The position numbers were made by a program, and so were the translations under genes. 64,000 nt of DNA from Acarospora socialis. Its lineage: Eukaryota > Ascomycota > Lecanoromycetes > Acarosporales > Acarosporaceae. Location: assembly GCA_025617375.2 (NCBI GenBank), contig JAMYGW020000011.1, positions 62,001 to 126,000 of the forward strand. Direction: 5' to 3'. Of the stretch, positions 1 to 10,026 are shown in pieces (positions within the stretch are counted from its first letter, which is position 1; the number at the start of each line of letters is the position of its first letter). The notes beneath the pieces are model-generated. The model was not told the DNA's origin and did no database searches. It saw only the letters and a list, made by a program, of their open reading frames with translations.

Positions 1-945
1 TGGTGCGCCAGGGACACCCTTGTGGTCTTCCGCTTCGGCATTATCACTGGCATTGTCGACGTCGTCAGCTTCATTCCCAAAATTCAGTGAGATAAAGTCA
101 TCGTTAGCTGTAAGGGCGTTGCTTGGTGCTATATCCTGTTCTGCGGCGATTCTAGCTTTTCGAATGAGCTTGACCACGTCCTTCCGCTTTCTCTGCGACT
201 CGTCTGGTGGGGGCATCACAGTATAAGGGTCTGGATTAGACCACTTAGGTGCAGAGGCAACCGGTGCACATTCATCCGTGGTCACCTCACTGATTCGCTT
301 CTTGTGGGCCGGTTCGCCCGCCTCTTCGGAAGCTTGACTGTCGACGGGATTTGAAGTCAGTATCGTAGAGTCACTATTGTCTGGTGGTGGTAAAATATCA
401 TCCGGCTCAGACTCTTCCATTCCTTGCTCGTCGCTATCAGAAATGTCATCCGGAGCAATGAATCTCCTGTGACGGCTTTGCTCTAACGTCATACCGGTCA
501 TCTGTTCAGGAGTTGATCCCCGCTTGGACCTCAAGAGAGGGCGTTCAGCAGTTGCATGGAAGCCACGACCACGTCCACGGCCGTATCGGTTGCCGCCATC
601 CTCGTGTCTATTACCTCTGGAGTCTCTATAGGCATTCTGCTGCGACCGTTTGTAATGAGGACCGGTGTCTTGGCGACCGGAGCGGCCGGTAACCCAAATG
701 GAGCTTGAATTGTGCGCCACTCCTTCGGGAAATTGGGTGGCATGACCGCTATTCTGTCGAAATGAGAATTCATTCTGCTCCCGGTACCGCGACTGGGTTT
801 CTCGATCCGGACGGTAAGAATCACCGCCGAAATGGTACATCGAAAGCTGCTCCGCGGGGGGAGGGGGTGGTGGAAGATCATTTGCTGAGAGGTATCTTGT
901 TGATGCACCGTCTTGGGGACGTGGCGGCAGCTCGTGCTGCCCCAT
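1..945 (-). CDS. Trf4/Cid14-like non-canonical poly(A) polymerase, N-terminal part (runs off left edge)
   Basis: One uninterrupted minus-strand frame of 315 codons starts at the ATG at 945-943 and continues past position 1, so only the N-terminal region is present. An in-frame stop lies eight codons upstream, which supports this start. The sequence is disordered: a Pro-run near residue 26, an RG-rich stretch (GRGRGRGF), then ERPLL and SKRG, an acidic DDISDSDEQG block, and a conserved box reading KWSNPDPYT, LPPP-like MPPPDESQRKRKD and VKLIRKAR. In fungal proteins of the Trf4/Cid14 (PAP/25A-associated) family this box precedes the nucleotidyltransferase core, which adds short A-tails to nuclear RNA for exosome decay. 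The catalytic core is outside the window, so the family call rests on the linker motifs from memory. Confidence 0.6.
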   Translation of the reverse strand, partial: MGQHELPPRPQDGASTRYLSANDLPPPPPPAEQLSMYHFGGDSYRPDRETQSRYREQNEFSFRQNSGHATQFPEGVAHNSSSIWVTGRSGRQDTGPHYKRSQQNAYRDSRGNRHEDGGNRYGRGRGRGFHATAERPLLRSKRGSTPEQMTGMTLEQSRHRRFIAPDDISDSDEQGMEESEPDDILPPPDNSDSTILTSNPVDSQASEEAGEPAHKKRISEVTTDECAPVASAPKWSNPDPYTVMPPPDESQRKRKDVVKLIRKARIAAEQDIAPSNALTANDDFISLNFGNEADDVDNASDNAEAEDHKGVPGAP

Positions 946-1909
946 TCTGGACGCCGCTGTATGTCGTGGCTATGCCCTTTACCTTAAAGTGTCATGAGGT
1001 GGGTTAAGATATGCGCTTCGCGGCATTCAGAGTTGCTTTGCTTGACAGAGTATCGTTCAGTTTTCTCTTCTCTTGCTTGTGTTTACTAGATGCGCAAATG
1101 CGGTGGAGCGATAAGCCGCGACGTGCGGTTATGGGTACTCTTGCTATTCCAACAGCCGTCCCGAAGACGTCGTTTTTGTCGGAAGTCCGAATCTTGTGGG
1201 CTCGTGCTTCCAGACACAGATCATGAGAGAAAGAGAGATAGACGGAAAAGTTCTGCAACCTAGTTGGAGAGTGAATGTGTGTTCCGCAAGTCTAACTTCA
1301 ATGATCGGCTTGGTCTCGACGGTTCCGCGCAAAGGATAGGCACCCATGCATTGGTTCAGTCAAGTAGACTATGCGCCACACACTTGCTGGGCCCCCGACC
1401 GAAATCTGTGTCAAGTAACGCGCGTGCCAGGGTAAATACAAAGTAGGTTGTGGGTGAAGAAGATTTGCACTTTGGAGAACTTATCGAGTATACTCGTCAC
1501 ATGGTGGGACATGGTACGCTTAGTCATCCGCTCACAGTACTAAGGTATGTACTTCGTACTCAGATTTTTTCGCTCTGATTCTCTTGATACCCTATCTTAA
1601 AGATCAATTCAGAACTTCCATACTTGAGTCTTGTTGCAGCAAGTGCATGAATTTGTGTGCTCTTCTCAGTATCTTTCTAATGTGTGTAGACAACCACAAG
1701 GGCTTTCAATAATAATATATGCTCCGTAAGGTACTATGTCTGCATGTTAGCTCGGGCCAGGGCATGAAACTGGCCCGATGGCGAGACTATCTTGTCATCT
1801 CCCAACCTTCTCTGATAAACGCTTCAACTAATTTCCTGTGCAGCAAATGTTATGAGCGCAGACAATCAAAGCCCTAGAATCCTACTAAAGCCCTGAAACC
1901 GGCCAGAGC
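946..1909. other. Intergenic, no gene seen
   Basis: This is the shared upstream region of the poly(A)-polymerase-like gene, also lying 3' of the HET gene. Only short frames without coding character occur. It contains one copy of the CTCCGTA motif near 1721 that recurs in gaps of this window. Confidence 0.6.
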
Positions 1910-3601
1910 TTATGAGTGTTTGAATAGATGCTTAAACTTGTCCAAGCCACGAGAAGGAGATAGGTTGTGATGTGGTGGACGGTTATCTGGCTGACCATGT
2001 TGCCCAGGTATGAACTCATTGACCCTATGAATAGGATCAGGTGCCTGGAGAATGGATTCTACAACAATGTCTACCATGTAATACTTGATTCCCGCGTGGA
2101 TCTGCGGTTCTGCGTTGACACGCACCTGATGGTTCCCCGCAACCATGTTTGTGCCTGGTGCTCGTGGATTGAATAACTTTTGGAGCTTCTCGAAGCGCTC
2201 AATATCGGCGAGTTTGACATCAAAGCCGACTCCAAAGTCCGTTGTCGAACCGAGCGAGATGACAAGACTTTCGCCATCAATGTGCTTGAGTAAGATTGCT
2301 CCAGCCAGTTGACCAGTTACCTTGCTGATCTTGAAAGTAAGAGGCATTCTGGCTCCGGTCCATGCTCCTGTCCATGCTCCTGTGTACGCAGACAATTTCA
2401 CCCGTGGTACTAATCTACTCGAGGAAGAAAAGACCTTGATCAGCTCGTAGCCGTCTCCTCGGGCAGGGCCATTTCGAAGCTGAAAAGCATGCACCGGGTA
2501 GATGTCTTCAGGCCCAAGATCCAAGACAGACTTGCGCACGTATACAGTTCCGACGCTGCCTCGCGCAGCAACCTTGCAAAGGGTCTGCGGCTTCACCCTG
2601 GCATACTGCTGTTCTCCGGTCGGGAGGCGTTTCAAGTAGATACCTAAGAATCCTTCGTATTCGGGCGGTACTGTACAATTAAGAGCTGCAACGTAGATGT
2701 CGTCCTTGTAACGACTGAGATGCATTTCAATGCGCAAACCTTTGTTGCTCATTGAAAAGGGAGCGCTAAATTCCCAATCACGGTACGGCACGATATGGCC
2801 GGAATTGACAAACTCTGCAGGTGACTTTGCGAGCAGTCCCTGAAGAGAGTCCGCAGGCGCAGTTAGGTCCCTCCACGCAAGCAGAGACTGATCGTCTGAA
2901 TGTTTCATAATCTCTTCTTGCAGTCTTACAAACGCTTTCTGCCCTTCTCCGTATAGCATCGGCATGTTGACGTCGAAAAGGCCCATGAGACAGTACGCAA
3001 TGTCTTCCGTCCTGGTTACTGCTCTATCGGACGCCCAAGACATTCTCTTCGCCACACTGGCCGATTCAAGACCCTTCACACCGGTAAGGATGCCCACATC
3101 GATGCCGGTGATCTCTGCTAAGGTGTGCTGTAAAGTCGCTTTGGTCCCAATTTGAACCCATTCTTGCGAGAAAAATACCAAGTCTGATGGTCCTATGAGC
3201 TCTTGCAGAGTCCATCCTCGTTTGAACCATCTGCTGTTGGCAAATGCTGAGGTCGACAATTCTGTGTTCACATTCGTGGGTACATCTGCGAGGTAGGCGT
3301 AGCATATCCTGGCTTTCTGGTACCATGAATACATGGAATTGATAGCTTCTGAAAGTTCAGCGCTGCTGCTTTTGTCGATACAACAAGTATCGATCCAGAC
3401 ATAATCCAAGCCATGGAGAGTAGCTTGCTTGCAACAGTATCGAATCTTTTTGTATCCTGGCTTGTCCTTGGCACTGTCTGTATGAATGTCTGCAAAGAGC
3501 ACTTCTTCTTCTCCCCATGTATGGGAAAGGATAGCGTAGACTGGGATTTGGTCGGCGGGAAAATCTTTGAGCTTGAGTGTGGATGAATTCAAAAGGCGCA
3601 T
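1910..3601 (-). CDS. HET-domain protein (heterokaryon incompatibility family)
   Basis: Single-exon frame of 563 aa. The open frame extends upstream to 3730, but its first codon there is GTG; the ATG at 3601 begins MRLLNS, the usual opening of HET proteins. HET motifs are in order: YAILSHTWG (about residue 25), YVWIDTCCID with SMYSWYQ (about 70-95), RGWTLQELI (about 130), and the TEDIAYCLMGLFD plus MPMLYGEG block (about 210-230). The region after about residue 260 has no domain I recognise. The family triggers cell death or growth arrest after fusion of unlike hyphae, but many members have no known partner. No NACHT, WD40 or ankyrin part is present. A short AWTG-type repeat around 2350-2390 comes from a 12-nt unit repeated in the DNA. 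Confidence 0.9.
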   Translation of the reverse strand: MRLLNSSTLKLKDFPADQIPVYAILSHTWGEEEVLFADIHTDSAKDKPGYKKIRYCCKQATLHGLDYVWIDTCCIDKSSSAELSEAINSMYSWYQKARICYAYLADVPTNVNTELSTSAFANSRWFKRGWTLQELIGPSDLVFFSQEWVQIGTKATLQHTLAEITGIDVGILTGVKGLESASVAKRMSWASDRAVTRTEDIAYCLMGLFDVNMPMLYGEGQKAFVRLQEEIMKHSDDQSLLAWRDLTAPADSLQGLLAKSPAEFVNSGHIVPYRDWEFSAPFSMSNKGLRIEMHLSRYKDDIYVAALNCTVPPEYEGFLGIYLKRLPTGEQQYARVKPQTLCKVAARGSVGTVYVRKSVLDLGPEDIYPVHAFQLRNGPARGDGYELIKVFSSSSRLVPRVKLSAYTGAWTGAWTGARMPLTFKISKVTGQLAGAILLKHIDGESLVISLGSTTDFGVGFDVKLADIERFEKLQKLFNPRAPGTNMVAGNHQVRVNAEPQIHAGIKYYMVDIVVESILQAPDPIHRVNEFIPGQHGQPDNRPPHHNLSPSRGLDKFKHLFKHS

Positions 3602-4397
3602 AGTGAGAGAAGAGCACGAGATCTCGCACGAAGACACAACAGAATCTGCTTGCGAATGCACTAGCTTGTCAGAAGCACCTTTGAGGTACGCTGAATTGAT
3701 GAGCAGAGATTCGCTGAGTGCAAGTGTCACGAAACGTGGGTTAGCTCCGTTGTAGGAGGTGACGATGCTCCGCTCACTGCAAGGAAGTTATCGCATCTGG
3801 AGCTCTTGTATCAGCCCGATGGTATTATTACACGGAAGAAGTATTAATCAATATTTGTAGCTCTACTCCGTAGACGCACGACCTTTTAGGTACGAGTAGT
3901 CGGAACATGAGCTGATGGCAGCCAATAACCTTAGGCGGCAGATGTAGAAACGGCACCTGTAGTTGCCATAACTAACTAGAGCAAAAGATCTCTGGAAAGC
4001 GATCTGACGTCGCTTTTCTCTACAGGCACCTATAAACTGGCTACTTCCTACAGAGACCGAATTCAGATGTCTAATTTCCAGATTGATGCCAGGGCACGAC
4101 CGCAGGCGGTGTTGCCAGCGCATTCTATTCAACCCTTAGGTTTGTGAGTTTCGAGTATATCAAGCCTCTACGCTCAGATCAGGGTATATGATGGACACTG
4201 AATCCAGGAAGGACGAGTCCAGATTAGCCCATCAAGGTGCGCCGCCGGAGGATACTGGTGTGATTGTCCCAATCGGAGATCCGCTGTATGTCATGCCATG
4301 GATCGATTGCTTGAAGCGCGGGAAGACATAGACTGCCCCATATTGTCATCAAAGGACGCGACGAAGCCCAAGGACAAACGACTGTTCCCCTCACCCA
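3602..4397. other. Intergenic, no gene seen
   Basis: This is upstream of the HET gene and 3' of the GFA-domain gene. Short frames only. A CTCCGTA motif lies near 3866. Confidence 0.55.
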
Positions 4398-5480
4398 TCA
4401 CGATCGCTCCTCTTTCCCCCAAGTCCTCAACCCCTCCATCAACCCTCGCACAAGCTCCCCATCCCTCGCATCCTCCATAAAACTGATCCTCTCCGTCCAC
4501 CACTCCAACCACTCCTCCGCCCTGGCCCCACTTCCTCCCTCCAGCAAGCCCACACTGACATCAATCAGATCCGGCCTCTTCTCCGACCACCAAAAGACCG
4601 TCGCCCCACAAGTGCCACAGAAATCCCTATACGTGCCTTTAGAGCTCTCATAGCGCCTCAACGACCCCAAGGGCGTGGCGAAATCCAGCGGTTTCCCGGT
4701 ATTGTCTTGCCGGAGGTTGAGCTTTGGGACGAAGACCCAGGCTTGGACGTCGAAGCCCGAGGCGCGTCGGCAGGAGGCGCAGGTGCAGAGGCCGGCGAGG
4801 TATTTGGTCTCGTGGGCGCGCAGCCACCATTTCACGTCGGAGGGGTTGGCGGGGGAGGCGCTGTGGTAGGGGGCGAGGAGGTCGGACCAGGGGGAGGTGG
4901 CGGTCTTGGAATGGTCGTTTGGCGGCGTGAGGTGGAATTGCACGCCGCGGCAGTGGCAGCTTGCGTGGAGTTGCAGGGTGGGGTCATGGTTACCGGGCTT
5001 GGGTGTGGACTTCGAGGTGTGCGGAGACTGGAAGAGTCCGTCGGATTGAGGGCCTTTGTTGTATCGAACCATCTCGTCGCCATAGAGCGTTGGAAGCCAG
5101 GTACTCAGGCCTCCGTCTAGAGTGTCTCCGACCCACGAGTGTTCCCGGAACCTGACCAGCTCCGCACCCCCTTCCAGAACGCCAGTTGCGAGTAGCCATA
5201 GATCCGCAGCCTTCAGATGCGCCAAGACATGTGCCCCACAAGAGCCGCAGAAGAAGCGCGTACAGGTGTTTGAAGTTTCATATTTTAGAAGCTCGCTCAC
5301 AGAACCGGGCGTGGACGGTAAGAGAGCGTAGGATGCGCATAGCACGCCGGAGACATGGCGACAGGTGTTGCAATGACATAAGACGCCCGTTAGTGGGAGA
5401 AAAGAATTGGGGACGGAAAGGGAACGGTGGAAACCCCCGCAGAGGCAAGACACATTGATTGTTGTCACGTCTTCCTTCAT
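4398..5480 (-). CDS. Tandem GFA-domain (Mss4-like fold) protein
   Basis: Intronless, 360 aa, starting at the ATG at 5480. Two GFA/CENP-V-type zinc domains lie in tandem. Domain 1 (about residues 8-125) has CLCGGFH, CHCNTCR..SG and FFCGSCGAH; domain 2 (about 170-335) has CHCRGVQF, CTCASCRRASG and DFCGTCGATVFWW. Each has the three CxC or CxxC zinc-ligand pairs of the family, followed by the usual G(L/V)LEGG turn. The family is named for glutathione-dependent formaldehyde activation, but that activity is doubtful for most members and no substrate can be read here. Fungal proteins with two GFA domains are common. The C-terminus ends in a charged helix. Confidence 0.85.
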   Translation of the reverse strand: MKEDVTTINVSCLCGGFHRSLSVPNSFLPLTGVLCHCNTCRHVSGVLCASYALLPSTPGSVSELLKYETSNTCTRFFCGSCGAHVLAHLKAADLWLLATGVLEGGAELVRFREHSWVGDTLDGGLSTWLPTLYGDEMVRYNKGPQSDGLFQSPHTSKSTPKPGNHDPTLQLHASCHCRGVQFHLTPPNDHSKTATSPWSDLLAPYHSASPANPSDVKWWLRAHETKYLAGLCTCASCRRASGFDVQAWVFVPKLNLRQDNTGKPLDFATPLGSLRRYESSKGTYRDFCGTCGATVFWWSEKRPDLIDVSVGLLEGGSGARAEEWLEWWTERISFMEDARDGELVRGLMEGLRTWGKEERS

Positions 5481-6887
5481 AGGTTCTGGACGTTGAAAAG
5501 TTTAGACGCGAATGGGCTATCCCGGAGGCTTTTCAAAGTTGCTTGTACTAGCCATCGCAGTTTGCGGTTATCGCGGCGGAAGCTCCTTGGTTAGGTCAAG
5601 GGTTGCCCTGAACAAGGACCTTCACAGGTCTTGGCTTGACTTCAGACTACGTCAGAATCTCCGCTCGTCATACAAAACTTGCCCTGAGCATCTAACTTAG
5701 GGCACGTAGAGTATCACCGGTCCAGCTTAACGATGACTGTCATACTAACAACAGAAATCAAGCACTCTGATATAGGCACTACAGAGTTAGCCCAGCAGCT
5801 TAGATGAGTAATTAGGGGGTTCAGCCCCAAGGGCTGTCCGTATAAATGATTATAGTGAGCATATACAGAGTGCTTGACCCTGCTAATTCTTCATTGGGGT
5901 GGCCATTGAGCCATGGACGTATTCATCCAATCACCGACAAACACACTGCCCGTACAGCATACCTAAAAGAGGGAGCAGGCTTCGGATAGGCCTCCCTGTA
6001 CATCCCGAGAAGGAATGAGCAAGATTTGCAGGGTAGATAACAACGCTCGCTGGATCTCCGCAAAAGCAAACAGTGAGAGGCTCTCTGTGATGGGGTTCGG
6101 GACCATGTTCCCAGCGCCGAGCGACAGGAAGGAGTGCAAGAGTGGGTCCATTAGGGAATGAACAACACGACCCTGAACCTGGAGGAAGTAGATTGTTTCA
6201 GTAAATGAAGGGTGAACTGTCATGCTAGGCTGTACAGGATGTCGAAGCGGTACGTAAGTCGTCCACGATGCCCTCTCACCGGTCGAGTCGATCAAAGCGG
6301 TGCCCCATGCGTCAAGTAGAGGTGTCTCTTCATCAGTCAAATAATCTATTCTGGACATGGCCATTGAGACGAAAGAGCCATTCTTGGTCGTCCGGGATCT
6401 GCCTCACCAAGAGATTTGCGTGGGTGAAATCTCGTCCACGTCTTTGCCTGGCTGACCTGTCTTTGCCGTTGCGGCTGCGGTATAGGTTCTGGCTCTGGCG
6501 AGTCAAGCAGTTTCGGCACTGTTCAGGGAGGTAGTCTGACCTTGCAGGCGCGGGCTGATCTCCGTGGCCACTGGGAACTAGGTACCGTCTTACAAAATCC
6601 AGTGAGTAAAGTAGTGATGAATGATAGGTATCCTGTGTAACGGCAGGCGAGTACTTTCGTACAACTTCGTGTATGTCTCGGGTGTAATAAATTCTTTGTC
6701 TCAGATTCACCGTGGGGCAAACCGCGGGGTATTTAAAGGTCGCCGTCCCCCCCACGACATCTATCTTATCTTCCACTTATCACAACTAAACTCACTTGGA
6801 GGAAATCTAGCGTACAAGAATCTACTTTCCACATCAACACACGTATTATTACATCCGTCGACTAAATCGAATCACCTGCTCATCACC
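5481..6887. other. Intergenic with one unresolved minus-strand coding candidate
   Basis: Two overlapping minus-strand frames, 5963-6364 (133 aa, starting near an ATG-rich MAMSRIDYL) and 6333-6776 (147 aa), look mildly protein-like, for instance TDEETPLLDAWG. I recognise no domain and found no splice pair that joins them cleanly. They may be a degenerate gene. The last 160 bases are the presumed promoter of the first metallothionein gene. Confidence 0.3.
6730..6737 (+). promoter_or_regulatory. Possible TATA box of the first metallothionein gene
   Basis: The sequence TATTTAAA lies about 150 nt upstream of the metallothionein ATG, in a suitable place for a TATA element followed by a pyrimidine-rich leader. 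No copper-response element that I could name is evident. Confidence 0.3.
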
Positions 6888-7118
6888 ATGGGTACGTGCT
6901 TCACATCTCATCCACCCCAGAGTCGTCCAAGATGAACTGACACGACCTTCTCGACCCAGGTCCCGGATGCACTTGCAGCTGTGGCAGCTCCTGCTCATGC
7001 CCGACCGGCCAGTGCGACTGTGTAAGTCGGCCTTCTCACCGTGGACGTGGTCTCGGCCGCAACCGGCATACCAGTCAGTACTCATCCAGCTGACCATGAA
7101 TCCACTCGATAGAAATAA
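6888..7118 (+). CDS. Metallothionein 1 (23 aa, three exons)
   Basis: Model: 6888-6891, 6960-7021, 7113-7118. Intron 1 (6892-6959) has donor GTACGT, branch CTGAC and acceptor CCCAG; intron 2 (7022-7112) has donor GTAAGT, branch GCTGAC and acceptor GATAG. The product is 23 residues with 7 Cys spaced CxCxCx3CxCx4CxC, beginning MGPGCTCSCG and ending CDCK. Size, seven cysteines, no aromatics and a terminal Lys match small fungal copper metallothioneins such as that of Neurospora. Role (family knowledge): binding and buffering Cu(I) or other soft metals in the cytosol. The last exon holds only Lys and the stop. The Cys exon is very unlikely to arise by chance; the exact 3' end is inferred. Confidence 0.75.
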
Positions 7119-7897
7119 ATGCTACATCGACTCGATCCCACCCGCACATTTGCTCCTGGGTATAAGGAACAGCCAAGCCGGGCCTGATGACTCGCGTTGA
7201 TGGACAAGGGGGCATGACTTGGCTGAATCGGGTGTGGAAACGGAAGGTGTGGTATCAAGGCTGTGTGTTGTGAACGTGGAGGGCGGTGGTTTTTGCTTCT
7301 TTGAACGGCGGCCGCAAGCGGATCTTCGTGCGTCATTAGAGTAGTCTCTGTTGGTAAGGGTGTCCAGGCAGAAGCACCTCAGAAAGCCGGTCATCCACCA
7401 CCCTCCATTTAGTTGGTTGTGGCTACTTGCAAGACGGCGTGATAGCAATAATAATTCCTTATGTGTGTGCCTAGATGGACCGGCTGCATCGGCCGTATCC
7501 ACTTCGTAATGGTGATTTGTCGACCGCTGGCCTATGAATCATGATAGTGGGGCCTTCTCCCACGCAATAATCACGCGGTGATTGGCCTAGCCATATTCGT
7601 AAGAAGCTTGCGGTGCCCTGATTTGTTGACGTTCCCTTGGGTGAGGGGCAGAGATACGCCAAGGCCTACGACCATTCCTTGCTTGTGGATAGTCCCGTGG
7701 ATGCGGCACGCCCAAGGCAGAAGGCAGAGAGCAATTCTCCCTAGCATGCTTTAGATAAGAAGCCGGTCCATTCCTCGCGTTTTTCTCTTACACTGCAACG
7801 AGCAATAGATACAAGAAGAAACGTTATCGTCAAAGCAACAAAGACACTACATCAACATCGAATTCCTCGGGACAGCATATCGATCTCAGTTATCATC
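7119..7897. other. Spacer between the two metallothionein genes
   Basis: This holds the 3' UTR of the first metallothionein gene and the promoter and leader of the second. Minus-strand frames at 7122-7502 and 7471-7662 have no coding character. The last 100 bases are rich in CAA/ATCA, as in many fungal 5' leaders. Confidence 0.5.
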
Positions 7898-8033
7898 ATG
7901 TCTCCATGTACATGCGCGAGCTGTGGTTGCTCCGGGGACTGTTCCAGCTGTGGTTGTTCGAGCTGTGGAGTATGAAATCCGCTCATCCTTCCCACGGAAG
8001 TCTGTCGTTGCTGACTGGTTCGAACAGCACTAG
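7898..8033 (+). CDS. Metallothionein 2 (25 aa, two exons)
   Basis: Model: 7898-7969 joined to 8028-8033. The ATG is preceded by TATCATC. The protein has 8 Cys in 25 residues (CxCx2CxCx3CxxCxCxxC), beginning MSPCTCASCGC. After codon 24 a donor GTATGA, a branch GCTGAC (8010-8015) and acceptor ACAG predict a 58-nt intron, leaving His plus stop in the last exon. If the intron is not used, the frame reads one Val and stops at TGA (7973-7975), so both forms give 25 residues. The layout mirrors the first metallothionein 1 kb upstream, but the Cys spacing differs enough that a recent duplication is not obvious. Likely a second cytosolic metal-binding peptide. Confidence 0.7.
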
Positions 8034-8826
8034 ACCTCCTTTACGAGTCCTCACCCGGCCGACCGACCAACATTCTTTCAACAAGTACGTGAGTGGGTTA
8101 AGTTGTTGGGCTAGGACGTAGTAAGTGGGTGGGACTGGAGAACATATGGTGGGGTGTTGGAGTAATCGAGGAGACGATGGCGGTGGAGGGAGGACGGTTC
8201 CTTACCTAGTCACTCATTGGAAGTTAAGTTCGACCACATGTCAAGGTACAACAACAAGATGTCCATCATGATTTTGACATTACTTCTGTCCCACCTGCCT
8301 CGGAGTCGAAAGGATAGGATCTTCGGTTGGACCTCTGAAAACGCCATATCCCACAACATTGATATAGCGGACGCCAGTCTCCACTGTCAACCTAACTTCT
8401 TCCACACTATCTCTTGCGTATTGCAGCCTGAGTATCAGCATCGTGGTCTGGATGGGCATCGGAGTGGACCAGTCTCATCCGCATAAGCTCGGACACCGGT
8501 CACTGTTACTGAAGCCTCGAGGTTAGCTGACATGAGGCCCCATATTGCATGCCAAACCATAGACTTGGCCCAGACAGGAATACTGTCATGATCCCTAGAA
8601 TCTGCTGAATCAAAAAACGATACGACCAGGATCTATGCAGATATGGCAGAAGATGATAACCTCAACGGTGTAATGTGAGGTGAGACCCGAGAGAGCCCTT
8701 GTTCGTACCCTCGGTCGTACAACACAAGGTACGAGGTATTATGAAGACGCGAATGCTTGATAGAGTGACCGGGCATCTAAACAAAAACTATAGAGGTCTG
8801 TGTGACGACGAGTCAGACTTAAAGCA
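8034..8826. other. Intergenic, no gene seen
   Basis: Convergent spacer between the second metallothionein and the aldo-keto reductase. The plus frame 8217-8486 has no recognisable features. Confidence 0.55.
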
Positions 8827-10026
8827 TCACAGTCTACTACAATCCCTCTCCTTTTCTGCTCCAACAGTTCTAACGTAGTCGGTTCCAGGACTTGGCCACG
8901 CATAGTCGATCCATGGCCCGAGGATGTCCCGTATGCCAAGTGCAAGCTCCAAGACCTGCCCCTTCCGTTGTACGCTCCACTCGTGATCATAAGAACCCCG
9001 ACCGGACGCGATTGCCGTATCCTGCCCACCGTCCAAGCCATCAAGGATACTCCTCCACACACGCATCGTTTCGTCCAACTCCACGATCGAGCTGACGCCG
9101 ATCACGCTCACTCCAAGTTTCTCACCGCCAACCTCCGCGATGGTTTCACGTTTCCAGGGTATTCCTGACGCTGGATCACCCATCGATCCGACCATGGAGC
9201 CTTCCCGCAACCAGTTCTCAAGCGCGAAACGGAGCGCAACCACCTCTAGCTTGTCGTTTTGCGCGTCACACCACCTGCTCGCGGTCAGGACCGCATCACG
9301 CAGACCCTGTGGAGCGGGATGGAAGTCGCCTTGAGCTCCCACCGGTACACCACCCCGTCGTAGCATCCCCATCCCAAGCGGAGATGCGTTGGGAAGCACT
9401 TCGACCCCAGCGGCCTTCAAGCGCAGTAAAGCCTCCGAGCTTAGCGTTGTGTTCTGCAAGGTGAAATTGGCGTAAGACATGACAGCATCCAATGGCTCGC
9501 CGGTTTCACGTAGCACCAACTCTGCCAGTTCGCATAGCGAACTCACCGGATATCCGGAGATGCCGACATACTTTAACGCGCCAGTCTCGTCGCGTAGCCG
9601 CCGGAGCTCCTTGACTGCTGTTAATACCTCTGCAGGAGAGACAAACTCCACATCGTGACAGTATACGACATCAAGGTAAAGCGTCTTCAACCGCTGAAGG
9701 CTGCGTTGCACGCTATAGCGGACCCACGAGGCCGAATAGTCGAACTCGGACGCACTGATCCGCCCGACCTTGGTCAGAAGGAAGAAGTCTCGGCGAGGGA
9801 AGTTGTCGTGGACGAAGGAGGTATCGAGCGCTCGGCCAAGTAGTTCTTCGGAGGGGCCGTAATAGGGTGAAGTGTCGAAAGCTCGGACGCCAAGGGATAA
9901 GGCGCGGTGGATTATGGCCGTTGTTGGGAGAGCATATGGATCTTGGTTGTATTGTGAGTTGAAGGTTGCGGTCCCGCAGATCAGAGGAGGTAGTAGTGAT
10001 GACAGAGGCGGTGAGGTTTCGCGCAT
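8827..10026 (-). CDS. Aldo-keto reductase, D-arabinose dehydrogenase (Ara2)-like
   Basis: Intronless, 399 aa. The frame is open up to 10080, but the upstream codon there is GTG; the ATG at 10026 (MRETSPPL) is the first true Met and sits just before the first barrel strand. AKR hallmarks: LICGTATFN, AFDTSPYYG (catalytic Asp and Tyr, about residues 50-57), LLTKVG (catalytic Lys), YCHDVEF (His), then GISGYP and NASPLGMG. The set resembles yeast Ara2, an NAD-dependent D-arabinose/L-galactose dehydrogenase family that feeds erythroascorbate synthesis. An insertion (about residues 250-300, containing SMVGSMGDP) lengthens the protein beyond the usual 330-340 aa. Substrate is inferred from family resemblance only. 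Confidence 0.85.
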   Translation of the reverse strand: MRETSPPLSSLLPPLICGTATFNSQYNQDPYALPTTAIIHRALSLGVRAFDTSPYYGPSEELLGRALDTSFVHDNFPRRDFFLLTKVGRISASEFDYSASWVRYSVQRSLQRLKTLYLDVVYCHDVEFVSPAEVLTAVKELRRLRDETGALKYVGISGYPVSSLCELAELVLRETGEPLDAVMSYANFTLQNTTLSSEALLRLKAAGVEVLPNASPLGMGMLRRGGVPVGAQGDFHPAPQGLRDAVLTASRWCDAQNDKLEVVALRFALENWLREGSMVGSMGDPASGIPWKRETIAEVGGEKLGVSVIGVSSIVELDETMRVWRSILDGLDGGQDTAIASGRGSYDHEWSVQRKGQVLELALGIRDILGPWIDYAWPSPGTDYVRTVGAEKERDCSRL

